From: Mytilinidion resinicola
Taxonomy: Eukaryota; Ascomycota; Dothideomycetes; Mytilinidiales; Mytilinidiaceae
DNA: 64,000 bases
Reading direction: 5' to 3'
Assembly (NCBI RefSeq): GCF_010093595.1
Contig: NW_022985462.1
Coordinates: 8,948-72,947 of the forward strand
In this document: positions 1 through 11,131 of the stretch, one piece after another
How positions within the stretch are numbered: position 1 is the first letter of the stretch
Layout: each line of letters begins with the position of its first letter
Program-made: the position numbers and the translations under genes
Notes under the pieces: model-generated
Told to the model about the DNA's origin: nothing
Seen by the model: only the letters and a program-made list of their open reading frames with translations
Databases searched by the model: none

Positions 1-316
1 TCACACTTGCAGGCTGCCTTGTTGATTTATAACAGCCCGAGGGCGCCCGAGAGGTTGCTCTTCTCGATCCTGCAAACTTGCGCCTTTGTCTCTGCAACCT
101 TTGCTTATGCTGTCTGGGTTGACGTTGAATTGTGAAGAACGCTGCGCGTTGGTGATTTGAGACGATTGAGAGGTCTGCGTACTGCGTACTGCGAACTGCG
201 AAGCGTTGAGCGCACCGAGGGATTCCCGAGAGACACCGGACGGGAGCGACGTGTGACAACAAATACAACCGTTACTTGGAGCTTTCGACAGCGTCGAGCT
301 ACTCACACCACTACAC
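1..316. other. Upstream region, no gene seen
   Basis: Leader and promoter side of the membrane-protein gene that starts at 317. It contains a short direct repeat of the type actgcgtactgcgaactgcg near 180-200. Open frames here lack coding character. Confidence 0.5.
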
Positions 317-1270
317 ATGGAGACGAGGAGCTGTGATGACCATGGCCGGTACGTTTGTGTCAATACTTCTGATTGCACGGTCGCGACAAGCTCCATAAGA
401 TCGCATTCTTCCATACCATACTAACAGCATCATAGCCGGCTTACCCTCGTGCTCAGCGCCCTCTCCCTCCCCACCCACCTCCTCTCCGCGATAGCACTCC
501 AACACCTGCCCACCGACCCGCTCCACCTCGGACTGAACTTCTCGCTCTACTGCATCTGGGCCGCCGCGTTGTCGTTTCTGGGACTTGTTGGAGCTGTGAA
601 GGTATGTTTTGCCGCCCTCTCTCCTCCCCCTCTCCAGCACCACTCCACCTCAAACAACCCCTAAATTTCGCTTTCCAAACCACCACGCAAACCCAACCCA
701 CCAACCACCAAACCCCCCTAACCTGCCCTCCTACCTCCCCAAACTTCCCAACCCCAATCGCTAACGCTTCTTTTCCTCCAGCGCTCCCCGTCCCTCACAA
801 CAATCTTCTCCCACCACCTCCTCCTCGACGCCCTCATTTCCACCATCCCCCGACTACTCCTCCCCGCCTTCGCCTCCCTGCCGCGCACCCTCTGCGCCGG
901 CATCGAGTACCAGCGCACCATCCTGCCCCCGCGCGACGCCGAGCAGATGCTGGGCTTCTGGACCGCCGAGCGGTGCCGCGCGAGCCTGTGGGTTTTACAG
1001 ATCGTGATCGGGCTAGTCGTGGTGGCCATGACGGGCGTGCAGTGGTGGTGTGCGCTGCGGGTGCGGGGGTATGCCAAGTTTCTGGAGTTTGAGGGGGGGC
1101 GGAAGTCGGGGAAGGGGAGGGTGAGATCAGTGGACGAGGAAAAAGGGCGCGCGGGGAGGCGGGTGAGGTTTGTGGATGAGGTGGAGGTGGATGGGGAGAA
1201 AGGGGGCGTGGGGTGGGAGGAGGATACAAGGAGGACACGGTTGATGTGTGCGGATATGAGGATGAAATGA
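317..1270 (+). CDS. Small polytopic membrane protein, unknown function
   Basis: I do not recognise the family. The model joins 317-348, 436-601 and 782-1270 (228 aa). Both introns have GT...AG ends; the first has a clear ctaac branch site at 421, and the frames join exactly at both junctions. Hydrophobic stretches lie near residues 13-32, 46-65, 82-98 and 134-156, suggesting three or four membrane helices. They are followed by a basic and acidic cytosolic-looking tail (from about 160) rich in Lys, Arg, Glu and Gly. The ATG at 317 was chosen because the other ATGs in exon 1 (336, 342) splice into a frame that does not continue. The gene converges on the F-box gene, with only 127 bp between the stop codons. 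The membrane location is inferred from hydrophobicity only. Confidence 0.7.
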
Positions 1271-1397
1271 GTTGGGAACGGTTGATCTAGAGACGGTTGA
1301 TGAGCTGGAACGCCGTCGCTGCTTGGATAGTGGGTATCGTCGTAGAAAGAGACGAAATGAAGAAATATTACAATTTACCATTAAGCGTGTTGCTTTC

Positions 1398-2203
1398 CTA
1401 GTCGTCGGAATCATCGCCGCCATCTTGCACAGGTCCCGCGTCGTCTTCCTCCTCAAACTGCACAGGCATATCGATATACGACACCACCTCCGACTTATCT
1501 GCCCCCCCCCAAAAAGAAACATTAGCATTCATCCCCACAACAGTGTCCCCCACCCCATAACCAAAAACCCACCTAGCTTCCACCTACCACTACTCCAACA
1601 CGTCTCCCTAACCCACAGCTCTCCCCTCTTCTCCTCCCTCCAAAACAAAAACCCCCGGCACTCTCTTCCATTATCTAACCACCGCGTATACGTCCGCACC
1701 CCGCGAACCCCACAGCTCCCGCACTCACACCCGCACTTCCGCCACGCCTGCACCGCCCCGCAATGCATGCACATCTGCTCCACCCGGCTCGTCCACCCGT
1801 TCCCCTGCCCGGACCCCGGCGCGACCCGCACGACGCGCGCGAGGCGCGTGACGTGCCAGGCGCAGAAACGGGCGGGCAGCTCGACGACTTCTGTGCGGCG
1901 GCCGCCGGTGGACGCGGAGTAGGGCGCGGGGAGGCAGGTGGGGCTGGCGGCGGAGTTGAAGAGGGAGGCGGGGTAGGTCGCCTTGCAGAGGACGCAGCGG
2001 ATGAGGTTTGTCGGGGAGGGGCGCTGGAGGTAGGCGAGGCAGGCGAGGCGGGCGCAGCGGGTCAGCGGGGTGGATTTGCGGAGGGGAGGGAAGGTGTTGT
2101 TGAGGGCCGGGTGGGTGAGTTTGAGGGAGAGGATGGCGTCGGGGGGGAGGTGGGCGGCGATGGAGAGGAGGAGTTCGGGGGGGAGGGCGAGGAGGGATGG
2201 CAT
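1398..2203 (-). CDS. F-box protein with Cys-rich C-terminal region
   Basis: Two exons, complement(1398-1498, 1573-2203), encode 243 aa. The N terminus (residues 5-40, with LPPELLLSIAAHLPPDAILSL) is an F-box, the Skp1-binding motif of SCF ubiquitin ligases. The middle and C-terminal part has several CxxC and CxC pairs (MCMHCG, CGCECGSC), as in many fungal F-box proteins of unknown target, and may bind zinc. The intron is needed because the first frame otherwise ends in low-complexity sequence. A donor (G|GTGGGT) and an acceptor after a run of G (cag|AT) join in phase, with a gctaat branch-like site, and give an acidic tail ending DDSDD. The ligase role follows from the family; substrates are unknown. 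Confidence 0.75.
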
Positions 2204-4648
2204 TTTGATAGGCTTGGGGAGGAAGATGCGCAGGTGTGGAGGATTTTGGGGGGTCGTGGAGTGGTGTATACTGTCGAAGTGTGTGCTAGGTGTGCGTTGA
2301 TATCCTGGGAAGTGGTTCCGGTGGCTAAATGGGAGTAGGGTTGGTTAATGTAGTTGCGACTCTACTATCTATTGGGGACGCTGTTGTTAGACAGCAGGCA
2401 AACGGCCAGTTAGTATCAAGTCATATGTGCATTTCTCTGACGCACGAGAGAGAGACGTGAGGCATGCCTCGAACTTAACCGCAGGTGTACGTGCGTCCTT
2501 TGGATCATGCTGTGGTTGACCTGTCAGGCTGATGAAGTCCAGTTAAGTTTGGTGACCTTGTGTACGGTAGGATCCGACGCAGTGGGAGCCTTGAAATTGC
2601 CCTGCTGATTTCTACATGGGGACTAGTTGGTGAGAGTGAGAGATGAGTACGCTTATAGGATTGCGCGTGACGGTTGGATACTAAGGTATTGTACGATGGA
2701 TGACACTAAGCGTGACATTTGGTCTACAGCCAAGAGTGACGGCGTTGTGAAATGATGTAGAGATCGATACAGGATGCTCAATACGAAGATGACGAAGAAA
2801 GAGAGATAGAGCAGAATGACTGCATACGTAGACGAATCTTGCTTTTGTGGTCTGCAACCTACATAGAGATCGCTGTAACAAAGCCAAGGCTCACCAGGAC
2901 TGTTGCAGGTGCTTCAACGGTGACCGAGTGATACAGGTGCACTGGGTTGACGTGAGACAGGCGGCCAACCCATTTATGAGCCACCCGTTGATGTTGCTGC
3001 ACCGCTTCTAACCTTTGCAGGGCCACGGCCTCGTACCAGGTGTTCTCCAGATGCACGCGCGGGTTGCGCCCTGCACACGCGGAGCATGTTGCCCCGGACA
3101 GCCGCCAGCATGTGGTCGCGGATGGGCTTGGCTTCGGCGTGCAGGGCGCAAAGAAGCAAATTCCCACGGCCAATGCTCTGTTTAGCGCTGCAACCGCTGG
3201 GCCGCTGGGCGGGTGGGCTCGAGTGACAGTGGCGGCTGCATCATCTCCGCATCCCAGGCCGTCCCGATGCCGAGTTTTCCAGAGAGCTGCGTCTGATCGT
3301 TGCCCGTTAGGCGCGGAGAGTGATGATAGGCGGGCACTAGGGCTAGCGGGCAGTTTCTGGTGTTGGAAGTGAATGTCTGCTCTCGGATGCAGGGCGGCGT
3401 GGTAGGTCGACCCCGCCGTCCTGATGCAGATACATCGGCACGTGATAGACCATAACGATACTTGTCGTCGCGCTTCATCGGACAGGAGGAAGCGTCGGTA
3501 GACAGCAACAGGCCGCGCCGCGCGCACGAGGAGAGGGTGTGGTGACTGGGGCCTCCCATGGCATTCGTGCGTCCACGGCTGGTGGCTTGAAGGAAGACAC
3601 CTCCCACCCGCTCACGCAGCTCTAACGGTAGGTGGCAGGGATCGAGTCGTGCTGCGAGAGGTGGGGTGCTTGCATGAGGACTTTTTCTGGCGCGCTGTCC
3701 CGAGGCCAGCAGCACCCACCAGCCCGGCAACCCCGTTGCGACCCAGTATTTAGAGCGCCGAGTGCAGACAGAATGCACGGCTGCAGAGGCGCGCGAGATA
3801 CAAAACTTGTCGCGGCTTCATTTCGTCCATCGTGGGGCTAGGGAAAGGAGGCGGCCGGCATCGCGCCGTTGCGACCACTACGACCTTCCCTGGCCGGCCG
3901 CCGGTGGAGCATCCATCGCTAAATCGACCTGCATCCATCCACTACAACCACAGGTCTGCCAGCCTGAGCGCCGTGGGCCAGTGGGTGGGAACGTCATGAA
4001 GCGCGTGGGCGCCATGGAACTGCGGTATCGCCCGCCACTTGGGCGCTGTGTTTACCTGTGCCAGGCAGAGCCCAGCGCGGTGAAGAACGAGAGAGGCATG
4101 TTAGATATCGAGGCCGCTCGGCTCAGAGCTAGAATGGCGTGCAGGCTCGCCGTGCAGAGGCCCAAGGGCCCGTAAGCGGTGTTAGCGGCAGAAGGAAATG
4201 AACTCGGGACAATATACGGATATCCGCTCTCCTTTCAACTTCTGGTCGAGTCTCTCGTCCTCTTCATCCCACCCTCCTTCCTCTCAGCCTCGCTGTCGCC
4301 TCTCTCTCCTCTGCGGTCCCGGCAGACTTGCAGACTGGTCACTCCTTCACCCGCTCTGCCCTTGAGATTCCTCGGTACGTTGCTGCCATCTGCCAACCTC
4401 CGCCGTGCCGTCCTCTGGCGCAACAAAACTTTTCCCACCACTGGCCCGGATCCTGCTCCTCCACGCCCTCAGCAAGCCACTGCTGCTGATTCATTGTCTG
4501 CCTATGTGCGACTTGCATCGCTAACTGTTACCTGTCCCCTACAGGCTCCCTCTTCGCCGCTTCACCCCCGGCCGCTCGTCGCCTCCACCTAATATCTTCC
4601 CTCCGAGCCCACACTGCGCCCGCCGCCTTTCTCTCCCGTCGTGTCGCC
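2204..4648. other. Intergenic region, no gene supported
   Basis: This 2.4-kb stretch separates the divergent F-box and low-complexity protein genes. The part from about 3000 to 4170 is GC-rich, so several overlapping open frames appear by chance on both strands with no coherent protein. The last 450 bases (4200-4648) are CT-rich, typical of a fungal promoter and 5' leader for the gene at 4649. Confidence 0.5.
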
Positions 4649-6167
4649 ATGTCCTACTACGATAATGCCTCCTGGCCGGCTCCTGGGCGACAGCCCTCGT
4701 GGGAACAGCAGCCTCCGCCCTCGCGCTCTGGTACGTCCTTTGGCTGCTTCGCATACATTACGACACTCAATAACAATCCACAGGTGCCAGCTCCACCGTG
4801 AACCGGGATGAGATCGTCGCCTTCAGCGCCCAATTCGAAGGTATGTTAGTTGCTATGGTCTACAACTTTCTCTCAATTCGATACTTTGGCGAAAGGATCG
4901 GTGGCTGTTCTGTGGACAGTCACTTGCAATCGCCAATTACGATGAGGTAAATTCACGTTATGGTAGCTGATCAATTGATGCAGAGGTCGACCGTGCTGCC
5001 GAGAACCTCGCGAAGAGCGGAAAGTCCTTTGGTGTGGGTACTCCTGGACCTGGTCGTCGGGACTCCATGCCCATCAACGCAGGACGTCCTTACTCCGAGT
5101 ATGGTAAGACAGCCCTCAAAAACCCCTAAGTCTCTCAATTGATACTAACCTACCCCAGGCGGACCCCAGCGCCACCATTCCGTGAGCGAATACGACGGCA
5201 TCCGATCGCACTCCGCGTCCAACCTTCAAGGCTACTATGCGAACCAGCGCTTCGCCCCTCGCCCCAACGACGCCGATCAGATGGCCCAGGCTAAGCGGAG
5301 GATGGCGGCTCAGCGGGAGCGGGAATTGCGAAATTATCATCAAGAGCAGCAGTATCACAGGAGTAAGGACTCTGAATCTGGGCAGTAAATGTAAAAGGAT
5401 TGTTGGTTAACGGTTCAGGTGTACATGCAGACGTTTCTGGTGCGAAATCCGATCGATCCATGAGTCCAAATGCGATGAGTGAAGAGGACCGTCGTGAGCT
5501 CATTGCCCGCCAACACCGTGCTCTCTACGGCGACGGCTCCACGCTGTACGGACCTGAGGGCACCCGTACCTCCAGCCAGGACGCTCGAGTCGCCACCAGC
5601 TCCGCCGGCCGCGGTGCCTCTCCCTTGGCCTTTGACCCCTTCGGTATGCAGTCCCAGGGCGCCTCTGGTGAAGGTTCTGTCCAGATGCCATCTCGGGAGC
5701 AGATGTCGAGCAAGGACACCAGTGCAGGAGCTCAGCAAGAACGTGCCACCAGCAACTCTTCGCCATCCTCCTCTCAACCCAACACCTCGTTCAACCTTTT
5801 CGAGAACGCGCAGCAGTCCAGCCGCACATCCAACTCATCCCCTGGCGGATCTCCACCCCGCCAAGGGGCAAAGGCCGCTACAGGTGTAGCTCCAATTGGC
5901 ACTCGTCCTGCTCAGAACCAGGCATCGCCCCCGGGTGCTCCTCTAAGCAAGCGGTCCACGACCCCTCTCCCTTCTCCTTTGAGCTACTCGTACAACGCCA
6001 GTGAGCAACAAAACAACAACAATAATAACGACCACAACTCGTCTGCTTCGTCGAACCCGTCGTCCAGCGTGGCAGACAAGGGTGTCGGTCTTGGCTGGGG
6101 CAGCAACAGCGGCGTCTGGGGACCCTCCAAGAATACCCTTGGTGTCCAAGCCTCCGTTTGGGGCTAG
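4649..6167 (+). CDS. Low-complexity S/Q/N/P-rich fungal protein, unknown function
   Basis: Five exons, 4649-4730, 4784-4840, 4984-5103, 5159-5362 and 5419-6167, give 403 aa with every junction in phase 1. The N terminus begins MSYYDNASWPAPG. A conserved-looking middle reads SEEDRRELIARQHRALYG (around residue 170), followed by a long Ser/Gln/Pro/Asn-rich disordered region with an Asn run (encoded near 6010) and a Trp/Gly-rich C terminus ending WG. The SEEDRRELIARQHRALYG segment looks like a short conserved helix, and I expect orthologues in other Pezizomycotina, but I cannot assign a function. There is no signal peptide or membrane segment. The CT-rich leader upstream suggests robust expression. 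The ends and introns are well supported by phase and splice-site quality. Confidence 0.8.
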
Positions 6168-7440
6168 AAAAATGTGATATTTTGGTGGAGTTTGATCGAT
6201 GCACAATCCGGAGTTTCTGCATTCAAGGTGTCCCGGGCATTATTGTGTCGGTCTTGGTTGGGGCTGGGGGAAATCGAACAAATGGTCTGGTCTGGTCGGT
6301 CGGTGCAAAAAGTCATCCTGGGAAACAAAGGGCCTATTCTTCCTCTCTGCATGTGTCGGCATGCGTTCGTTGCATCTTCCCTCGGGGTCTACATGGGCGG
6401 GCGTGCGTCGTGCTCAATCTGTCTGTCTCTCTGCGCAGGGCTGGGAAACTTTTGGCGGGTTCCATCTATTCCTCATGGGAATATCTGGGGTCTTAGCTGT
6501 GTACACGGGCAATTCGGGGAGTAGTTATTGCTTTGCTTTCTTGTTCAAGGTTGGCTGGGTTCTTTCGTTGGGATCTGCCATATTTGAGGGTTTCGGTAGT
6601 TCGGCGGTGTCTGAGATTTTAAAGGCTTTGTAACTTTGGGGCTGGGTCGGATTGCTTTTGGGAAGACGGACGGGGGGTCTGAATATCTGTCTAGGTCTTT
6701 CGTTAAAACAGGCAACTTGTGCATGGACCGGGTGGTGGTTGCGATCTGGGTTAATGGGAAAAAGTTGTTTTGCGAGATTGAGGCTCTTGATGCTTGCGGT
6801 GATCTCCATAACTTAGTTGAACTTGAAACACGGGAGCATGTGAAGATGTCTTAGGTGTCTTATTTACTAACGGGCGCTTATCCCGGAGAACTAGCATTTT
6901 TCCTGTTGATGATGACCCCTGAGTACACGTGACTTGAATGTGCTCTGGGGCGAAGAGGTGAAATGCGAGATGCTACTATGTCCGTACAAAGGTACCAGTT
7001 AATACACATATCTATCCTAACTCAGTTACGCCGTGAATATTGTACTGTTTCTGTATTTTTGGGTCTACATCTAGTCTTCGAAGTGTTTCATCTCAAAAGC
7101 TCAAGGTGGCTTTGACATACATTCATCCAGCGCAACCTCTTCAATATTTTCATGAGACCATGTATTGGAGCTTCCTCTTGCCAATAAACAATTGATGGTT
7201 TCAGAGACCTTCTGTCAAAACTATATCATCGTTAGCGTGCTGTTCTTCTTTTTATGCACCCTTTCACAAAATGCAGCTCGAATTTAGGCGAGGCTAAACC
7301 TTGTTCATCAAGTTTCTAGAAGCGTGTCCTCAACACCACGCTTCCATCTCCAGTACCACCCCCGACAACATAAACTCGACGCTTCTCCCTCTACCTCTAC
7401 CAATTCTAGCCTCTCGACTCTCTACGATACATCATTCATC
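6168..7440. other. Intergenic region, 3' UTR and SEC61-beta promoter
   Basis: The first few hundred bases are T/G-rich, as in a 3' UTR of the preceding gene. The sequence from about 7260 is the leader of the Sec61 beta gene (CT/ACC-rich, ending catcATG at 7441). No gene is supported; the open frames at 6158-6854 look like 3' UTR noise. Confidence 0.5.
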
Positions 7441-8238
7441 ATGGTAAGCATATCTCTCTACTCCACAGCAGGGCACACCACGACAATTGAGCACCGCCAT
7501 CAAGCTCCTGAACCCGACCATCGGCGCGCCCACCCTGCTCATAAGATCAATCGCTTCGCTATAAATCGCAATTATACTGAATTCCCCTCCTCGACCAAGC
7601 GCACTATCTCAACAGAGATGGCTGGCCTCAGTCCCCTTTGCTTGCCCAAGTCCACGTCGCATATTCCACAATACACAAGCTGACTTCATTCTCTCACAGT
7701 CTTCGCCACGCCCCCAATCCCCCACCAACCCTCCCTCCACCGGCTCCTCCACTGCGCGCACCGTCTCTCCCCGACCCCCAGGAGGCCCTGCGACCGTAAT
7801 GAGGAGGAAGGCGGCGCAGGACCGCGCTGAGAAGACCGCGAATCTGAGGCCTAGCAGCACGCGGGCTGCGGGCGCGGGTGGAAGCAGCTCGACGATGTTG
7901 CGTGAGTACACTGTTTCCATTGAATTTTGTGGCTTTGAAGGGCTTGGACATGGAGATTCCACTTAGGGGTCCATAAGCCTGGAATGAATTGCGGATCATG
8001 GACTTGAGGGCAATGGAGATATGAACGTATGCTAATAATGGTGCGCTCAGGACTCTACACCGATGAATCTCCCGGATTGAAGGTCGACCCGGTCGTTGTG
8101 ATGACACTTTCAGTCGTCTTCATTTTCAGCGTCGTGGCGCTACATGGTACGTTCGAACCTCCTCTCGAGCCTAACCTACGTCTGCTAAAGTAACTCCCTT
8201 TAGTCATCGTAAAGGTTATGAAAAAATTCTCATCATAG
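7441..8238 (+). CDS. SBH1: Protein transport protein Sec61 subunit beta
   Basis: Four exons, 7441-7443, 7700-7901, 8051-8146 and 8204-8238, give 111 aa, a normal length for the family. The first coding exon is only the ATG codon. The cytosolic half is Ser/Pro/Thr-rich with the family hallmark RRKAAQDRAEKTANLRP (about residues 32-48) and GGSSSTMLRLYTDESPGLKVDP before a single C-terminal membrane helix (VVVMTLSVVFIFSVVALHVIVKV). This is the tail-anchored beta subunit of the Sec61 translocon, which conducts nascent proteins into the ER and sits beside Sec61 alpha and gamma. Identification is firm from the motif order; the symbol follows the yeast homologue. Confidence 0.95.
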
Positions 8239-8864
8239 ACGCGACATCATCAAATGGAAATCCGACGACTGGGGATCCAGCCGCGCGCCCTGCAGCGGCG
8301 CACATCGCTAGCACCTGTAATCGGCCACGCCGATCTCATTCAAACCCAACACCATTCCAAACAAACTTTTCCTTGGGTCCGATAGCGCTGAATTCCGGAG
8401 TGGGAAAAAGTTGATTTTGAGGTACTTTGAACGGAACGGGTGGGTTAGCTGGACGGGCAAGGGACCTACTTGCATACGGGCTGTATTATAAGGCATTGAA
8501 TTGGAATCTTCTTCTCGCGGTCTCATGGGCTGTACTTCGGAATTGCGGTGCCTAAAGTTAAAGACAACTAACGTCAATAGCACCGGGTCCGGTATCAGTT
8601 CCGCAAGTCATTCGGTACGAAAAGCCAAATCGGAGTTTCAGTACAAGGTCAAAATGAGCGTGTCAAACACCCTGTACTTCTCCAACCTTTTCCTTTCACA
8701 AACTCAAGCCCTCATCTTTTCCAAAACTCCATCAGTTCCACAAATTTCATCCTCGCCGCCATCCTCACTCCAACACGTGACAGACCTTCCTCTCAAAACA
8801 CCCGCATCACGCCGTCTTCCCAAAATACGGCACCTCCGCCTTCGGCGCCAGATTCGTCACAATA
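8239..8864. other. Intergenic region, no gene seen
   Basis: This lies between the 3' ends of two convergent genes. Open frames at 8308-8875 give no recognisable protein. The right edge is the 3' flank of the decayed SnoaL-like gene. Confidence 0.45.
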
Positions 8865-9424
8865 CTATGCTTTGAACTTCCACTTCCCCTCCTGCAGCAC
8901 CCAATGATCATCGCACTGCTCATAAACACGATACGTCTTCTCCCCCTCCGTCAGCGCCTTACGGTCCCACTGCGAAAAAAAATAAGACTGCCCCACACCC
9001 ACCACCAACAGCCGTCAGCATTCCAACCCGGGGGGATCCGACTCACTACGAATACACATGCGCTTTAGACCCCAATCCACGGCGTCGACGAGCGAATTCG
9101 GCACGTCGTGCGCGACCTGCTTGGCCCGCCCACGCGCCCTGCTGCCCGGCCATGATGGCGGCCCAGGCTCGTGTAGACGCCGCCCTTGCCCGCCCGGTCC
9201 GAGCGCGGAGCTGTCGTAGTAGATGTTGGGCGTTATGTAGGCGCTGAGCGCGGTCCAGTTCTTGTGTGGAGAGGGCGTGGGCGAGGCCGTGCTCGGCTTG
9301 CGCGAGCTGGGAGGCCCAGACGGCTTTTTGGAGGTCGGAGGCGGTGGGGGAGGGGGGTGGCGGTGGCGGTGGTGGTGGTGAGAAGGGGGAGGAGGGTGGT
9401 GGTGGTGGTGAGGGAGAGACGCAT
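8865..9424 (-). pseudogene. Broken secreted SnoaL-like (NTF2-fold) protein gene
   Basis: Reading leftward from ATG 9424, one frame begins with a signal-peptide-like leader (MRLSLTTTTTLLPLL). The recognisable body continues in a second frame (SDLQKAVWASQLAQAEHG) and then a third (NWTALSAYITPNIYYDSSALGPGG, later VAHDVPNSLVDAVDWGLKRM). After a probable intron (about 9050-8990, donor GTGAGT, tgctgac branch site, acceptor ggggcag), the last segment (FSQWDRKALTEGEKTYRVYEQ ending KWKFKA, stop at 8865) is again out of phase. The pieces are ordered as in small secreted NTF2-like/SnoaL-like fungal proteins. At least two frame changes fall in C-rich or T-rich runs, so sequencing error is a real alternative to gene decay. 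The fold assignment is moderate and the reaction is unknown. Confidence 0.5.
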
Positions 9425-11131
9425 GTTAGGTTGTTAGGGGAGGTGGTGCTGAGGGGGACTGCGGAGGGGGTGGAGTGGGGAGGGGAGAGGACAGAAGCGG
9501 GTGGAGGGTCTTATATGTCTTGTTTTTCTTCCCCTTGGTTGGTCCCTGCCCCTTCTCTCATCTCTCAAGAATCCTCAAACGCCGCTGCGAGGAACGAGAA
9601 GCCCTCCGACGCCACGCGGAAAGTTACAATATCTTTCTTCTCCAAGGCGTCTACTGTACTATGGTACTCACGGCGAGGGCTGCCGCGCAGCTGGTCCCTG
9701 ACCCGCGGTACCGTACGGCTGCAAGAGGGCTGGTCGTACTGCGTCGGCCGCGCGGGCCCGGTTCAAGACGAGCTTTTTGGGGCCTGCGAGCCTTTCGGGA
9801 GTTTGGGATGTAGGCGCTTCGATGGGGTGATGATTCTGGGGTTTAAAGAGCCGTGAATTTAGGCATTGGAGGGGTGGAGGGCGCGATTTGGGGATGGTGG
9901 TTGGTGTAGGCCAGGAGATCAAAACCGAGGATTTGCGATGCTTTTCCAAAAGAAGCGGGAGCTGGATGTTGTTTTGAAGGCAGAGTAACGATGAGCTCAG
10001 CCGCACTAGTGATGCCGTGGGCTGCGTCTGCGAGTAGGGAGGTTGTACTCCTTACGTTGATGTGGTGGTGATTGGCCCCCCCCCCCCCCCTGGAACATGT
10101 CCCATTCTTAGCATCAAGGAGAATGGAAGTGGAGCGCAGGACTGCAAGTGACGTAGCGATACGAGCTTTGCTTGCTGTCGTCTCTACACATCTGTTCCGG
10201 ATACATCTGCGAGTTTTGAAGACCATGTTAGATCGATCCGCCTCTGACCCACATCTCCGAGTTGGGTTTGTGTCAGATTTAGTAGCATATTCATCGTGGG
10301 AAAAGAGACGGTTAGAAGATTCAATAGCGGGAACCCTACTTGGTACTCTCTTCTCAAGATAATGGCCGTGGTAGACACGCATCCACAGTCTCCAAAAAGC
10401 TATCACTGCGATAGTACGGTGCCTTGCCATAGATATCTGTATACTCGTTTACCACTCTGTGAGGAGCTTCATAGCATTTTCAGCATTCCGAACGAGGGAA
10501 AAGATCGGCATTTTGGACAGCTAGTAAACTCATGAGGCCACTCCAGACAGCGTCAGCAAGATGTACGTAGATTGGAAAACTCTACCTGCTGCCCTCGATT
10601 TTTGCAGACAGTGGCAGGAAAGTGTACCGACATCAAAGTCTCACCTCCCCATAGCATTGCGCAATTATTCCAGAAAGAGTTCTTTTCGCTCAATCTGCTT
10701 CTCAGTGCTATATTACAAGTGTGTGTGCTGTCTTTCATCCAGGCGCCCGCTAATCCATCACCGCTGATGTTTCAGCACCTAGCCGCAGACAGATCACCCG
10801 ATTCTAATTTCCCGATGCAAGTTGCACTTGAAACACAGTAAACAAACTCCCTTACCATGCAACCGCAGCCCAGTCGAATAGGAAAGCCAGACTGGTTGAA
10901 AAGACAAAGGATCGAAAGAGCAATCCTAATGTACTGTGCATGCTCGACACCCATCCCCGGCGCCGACCTGATTTAGTGAAGGGAATCGTAAAATCGTCAA
11001 GAAGAGAAAGAAAGAGGCCGACAATGCTGAAGAGGGTGACCCATGTATGCGAAAGAAAGAAGCTGAGTGCTGAAGAGGAAGGTGGTCGATATTGTCTTCA
11101 AGTCCCAGATGCCTGACGAATACCGTAGTCC
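9425..11131. other. Intergenic accessory stretch with repeat copy and poly-C run
   Basis: This holds a 14-nt poly-C run at about 10077-10090 and a copy of the dispersed repeat (10411-10640). No gene is supported: the longer minus-strand frame at 9843-10430 crosses the poly-C and the repeat and shows no domain. The last few hundred bases are the 3' flank of the ITC1-type gene. Confidence 0.5.
10411..10640 (+). repeat. Dispersed repeat family 1, copy A
   Basis: Shares long blocks with the reverse complement of 26706-26945. They include a ccttgccatagat block, gaggagcttcatag, ttcagcattcc, gacagcgtcaacaag-like and gtacgtagattgga blocks, and gacagtggcag-aaagtgta, all in the same order. There is no intact protein, so this is likely a non-autonomous or degraded mobile sequence. 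Confidence 0.7.

Noticed and set aside
3182..3778. 198-aa minus-strand frame in GC-rich DNA
   Set aside because: Several overlapping frames on both strands, Arg/Ser/Pro-rich, no domain; typical of GC-rich non-coding sequence.
9266..9856. Long plus-strand open frame over the SnoaL-like region
   Set aside because: It is the opposite strand of the decayed minus-strand gene, with Gly-run low complexity; no domain.
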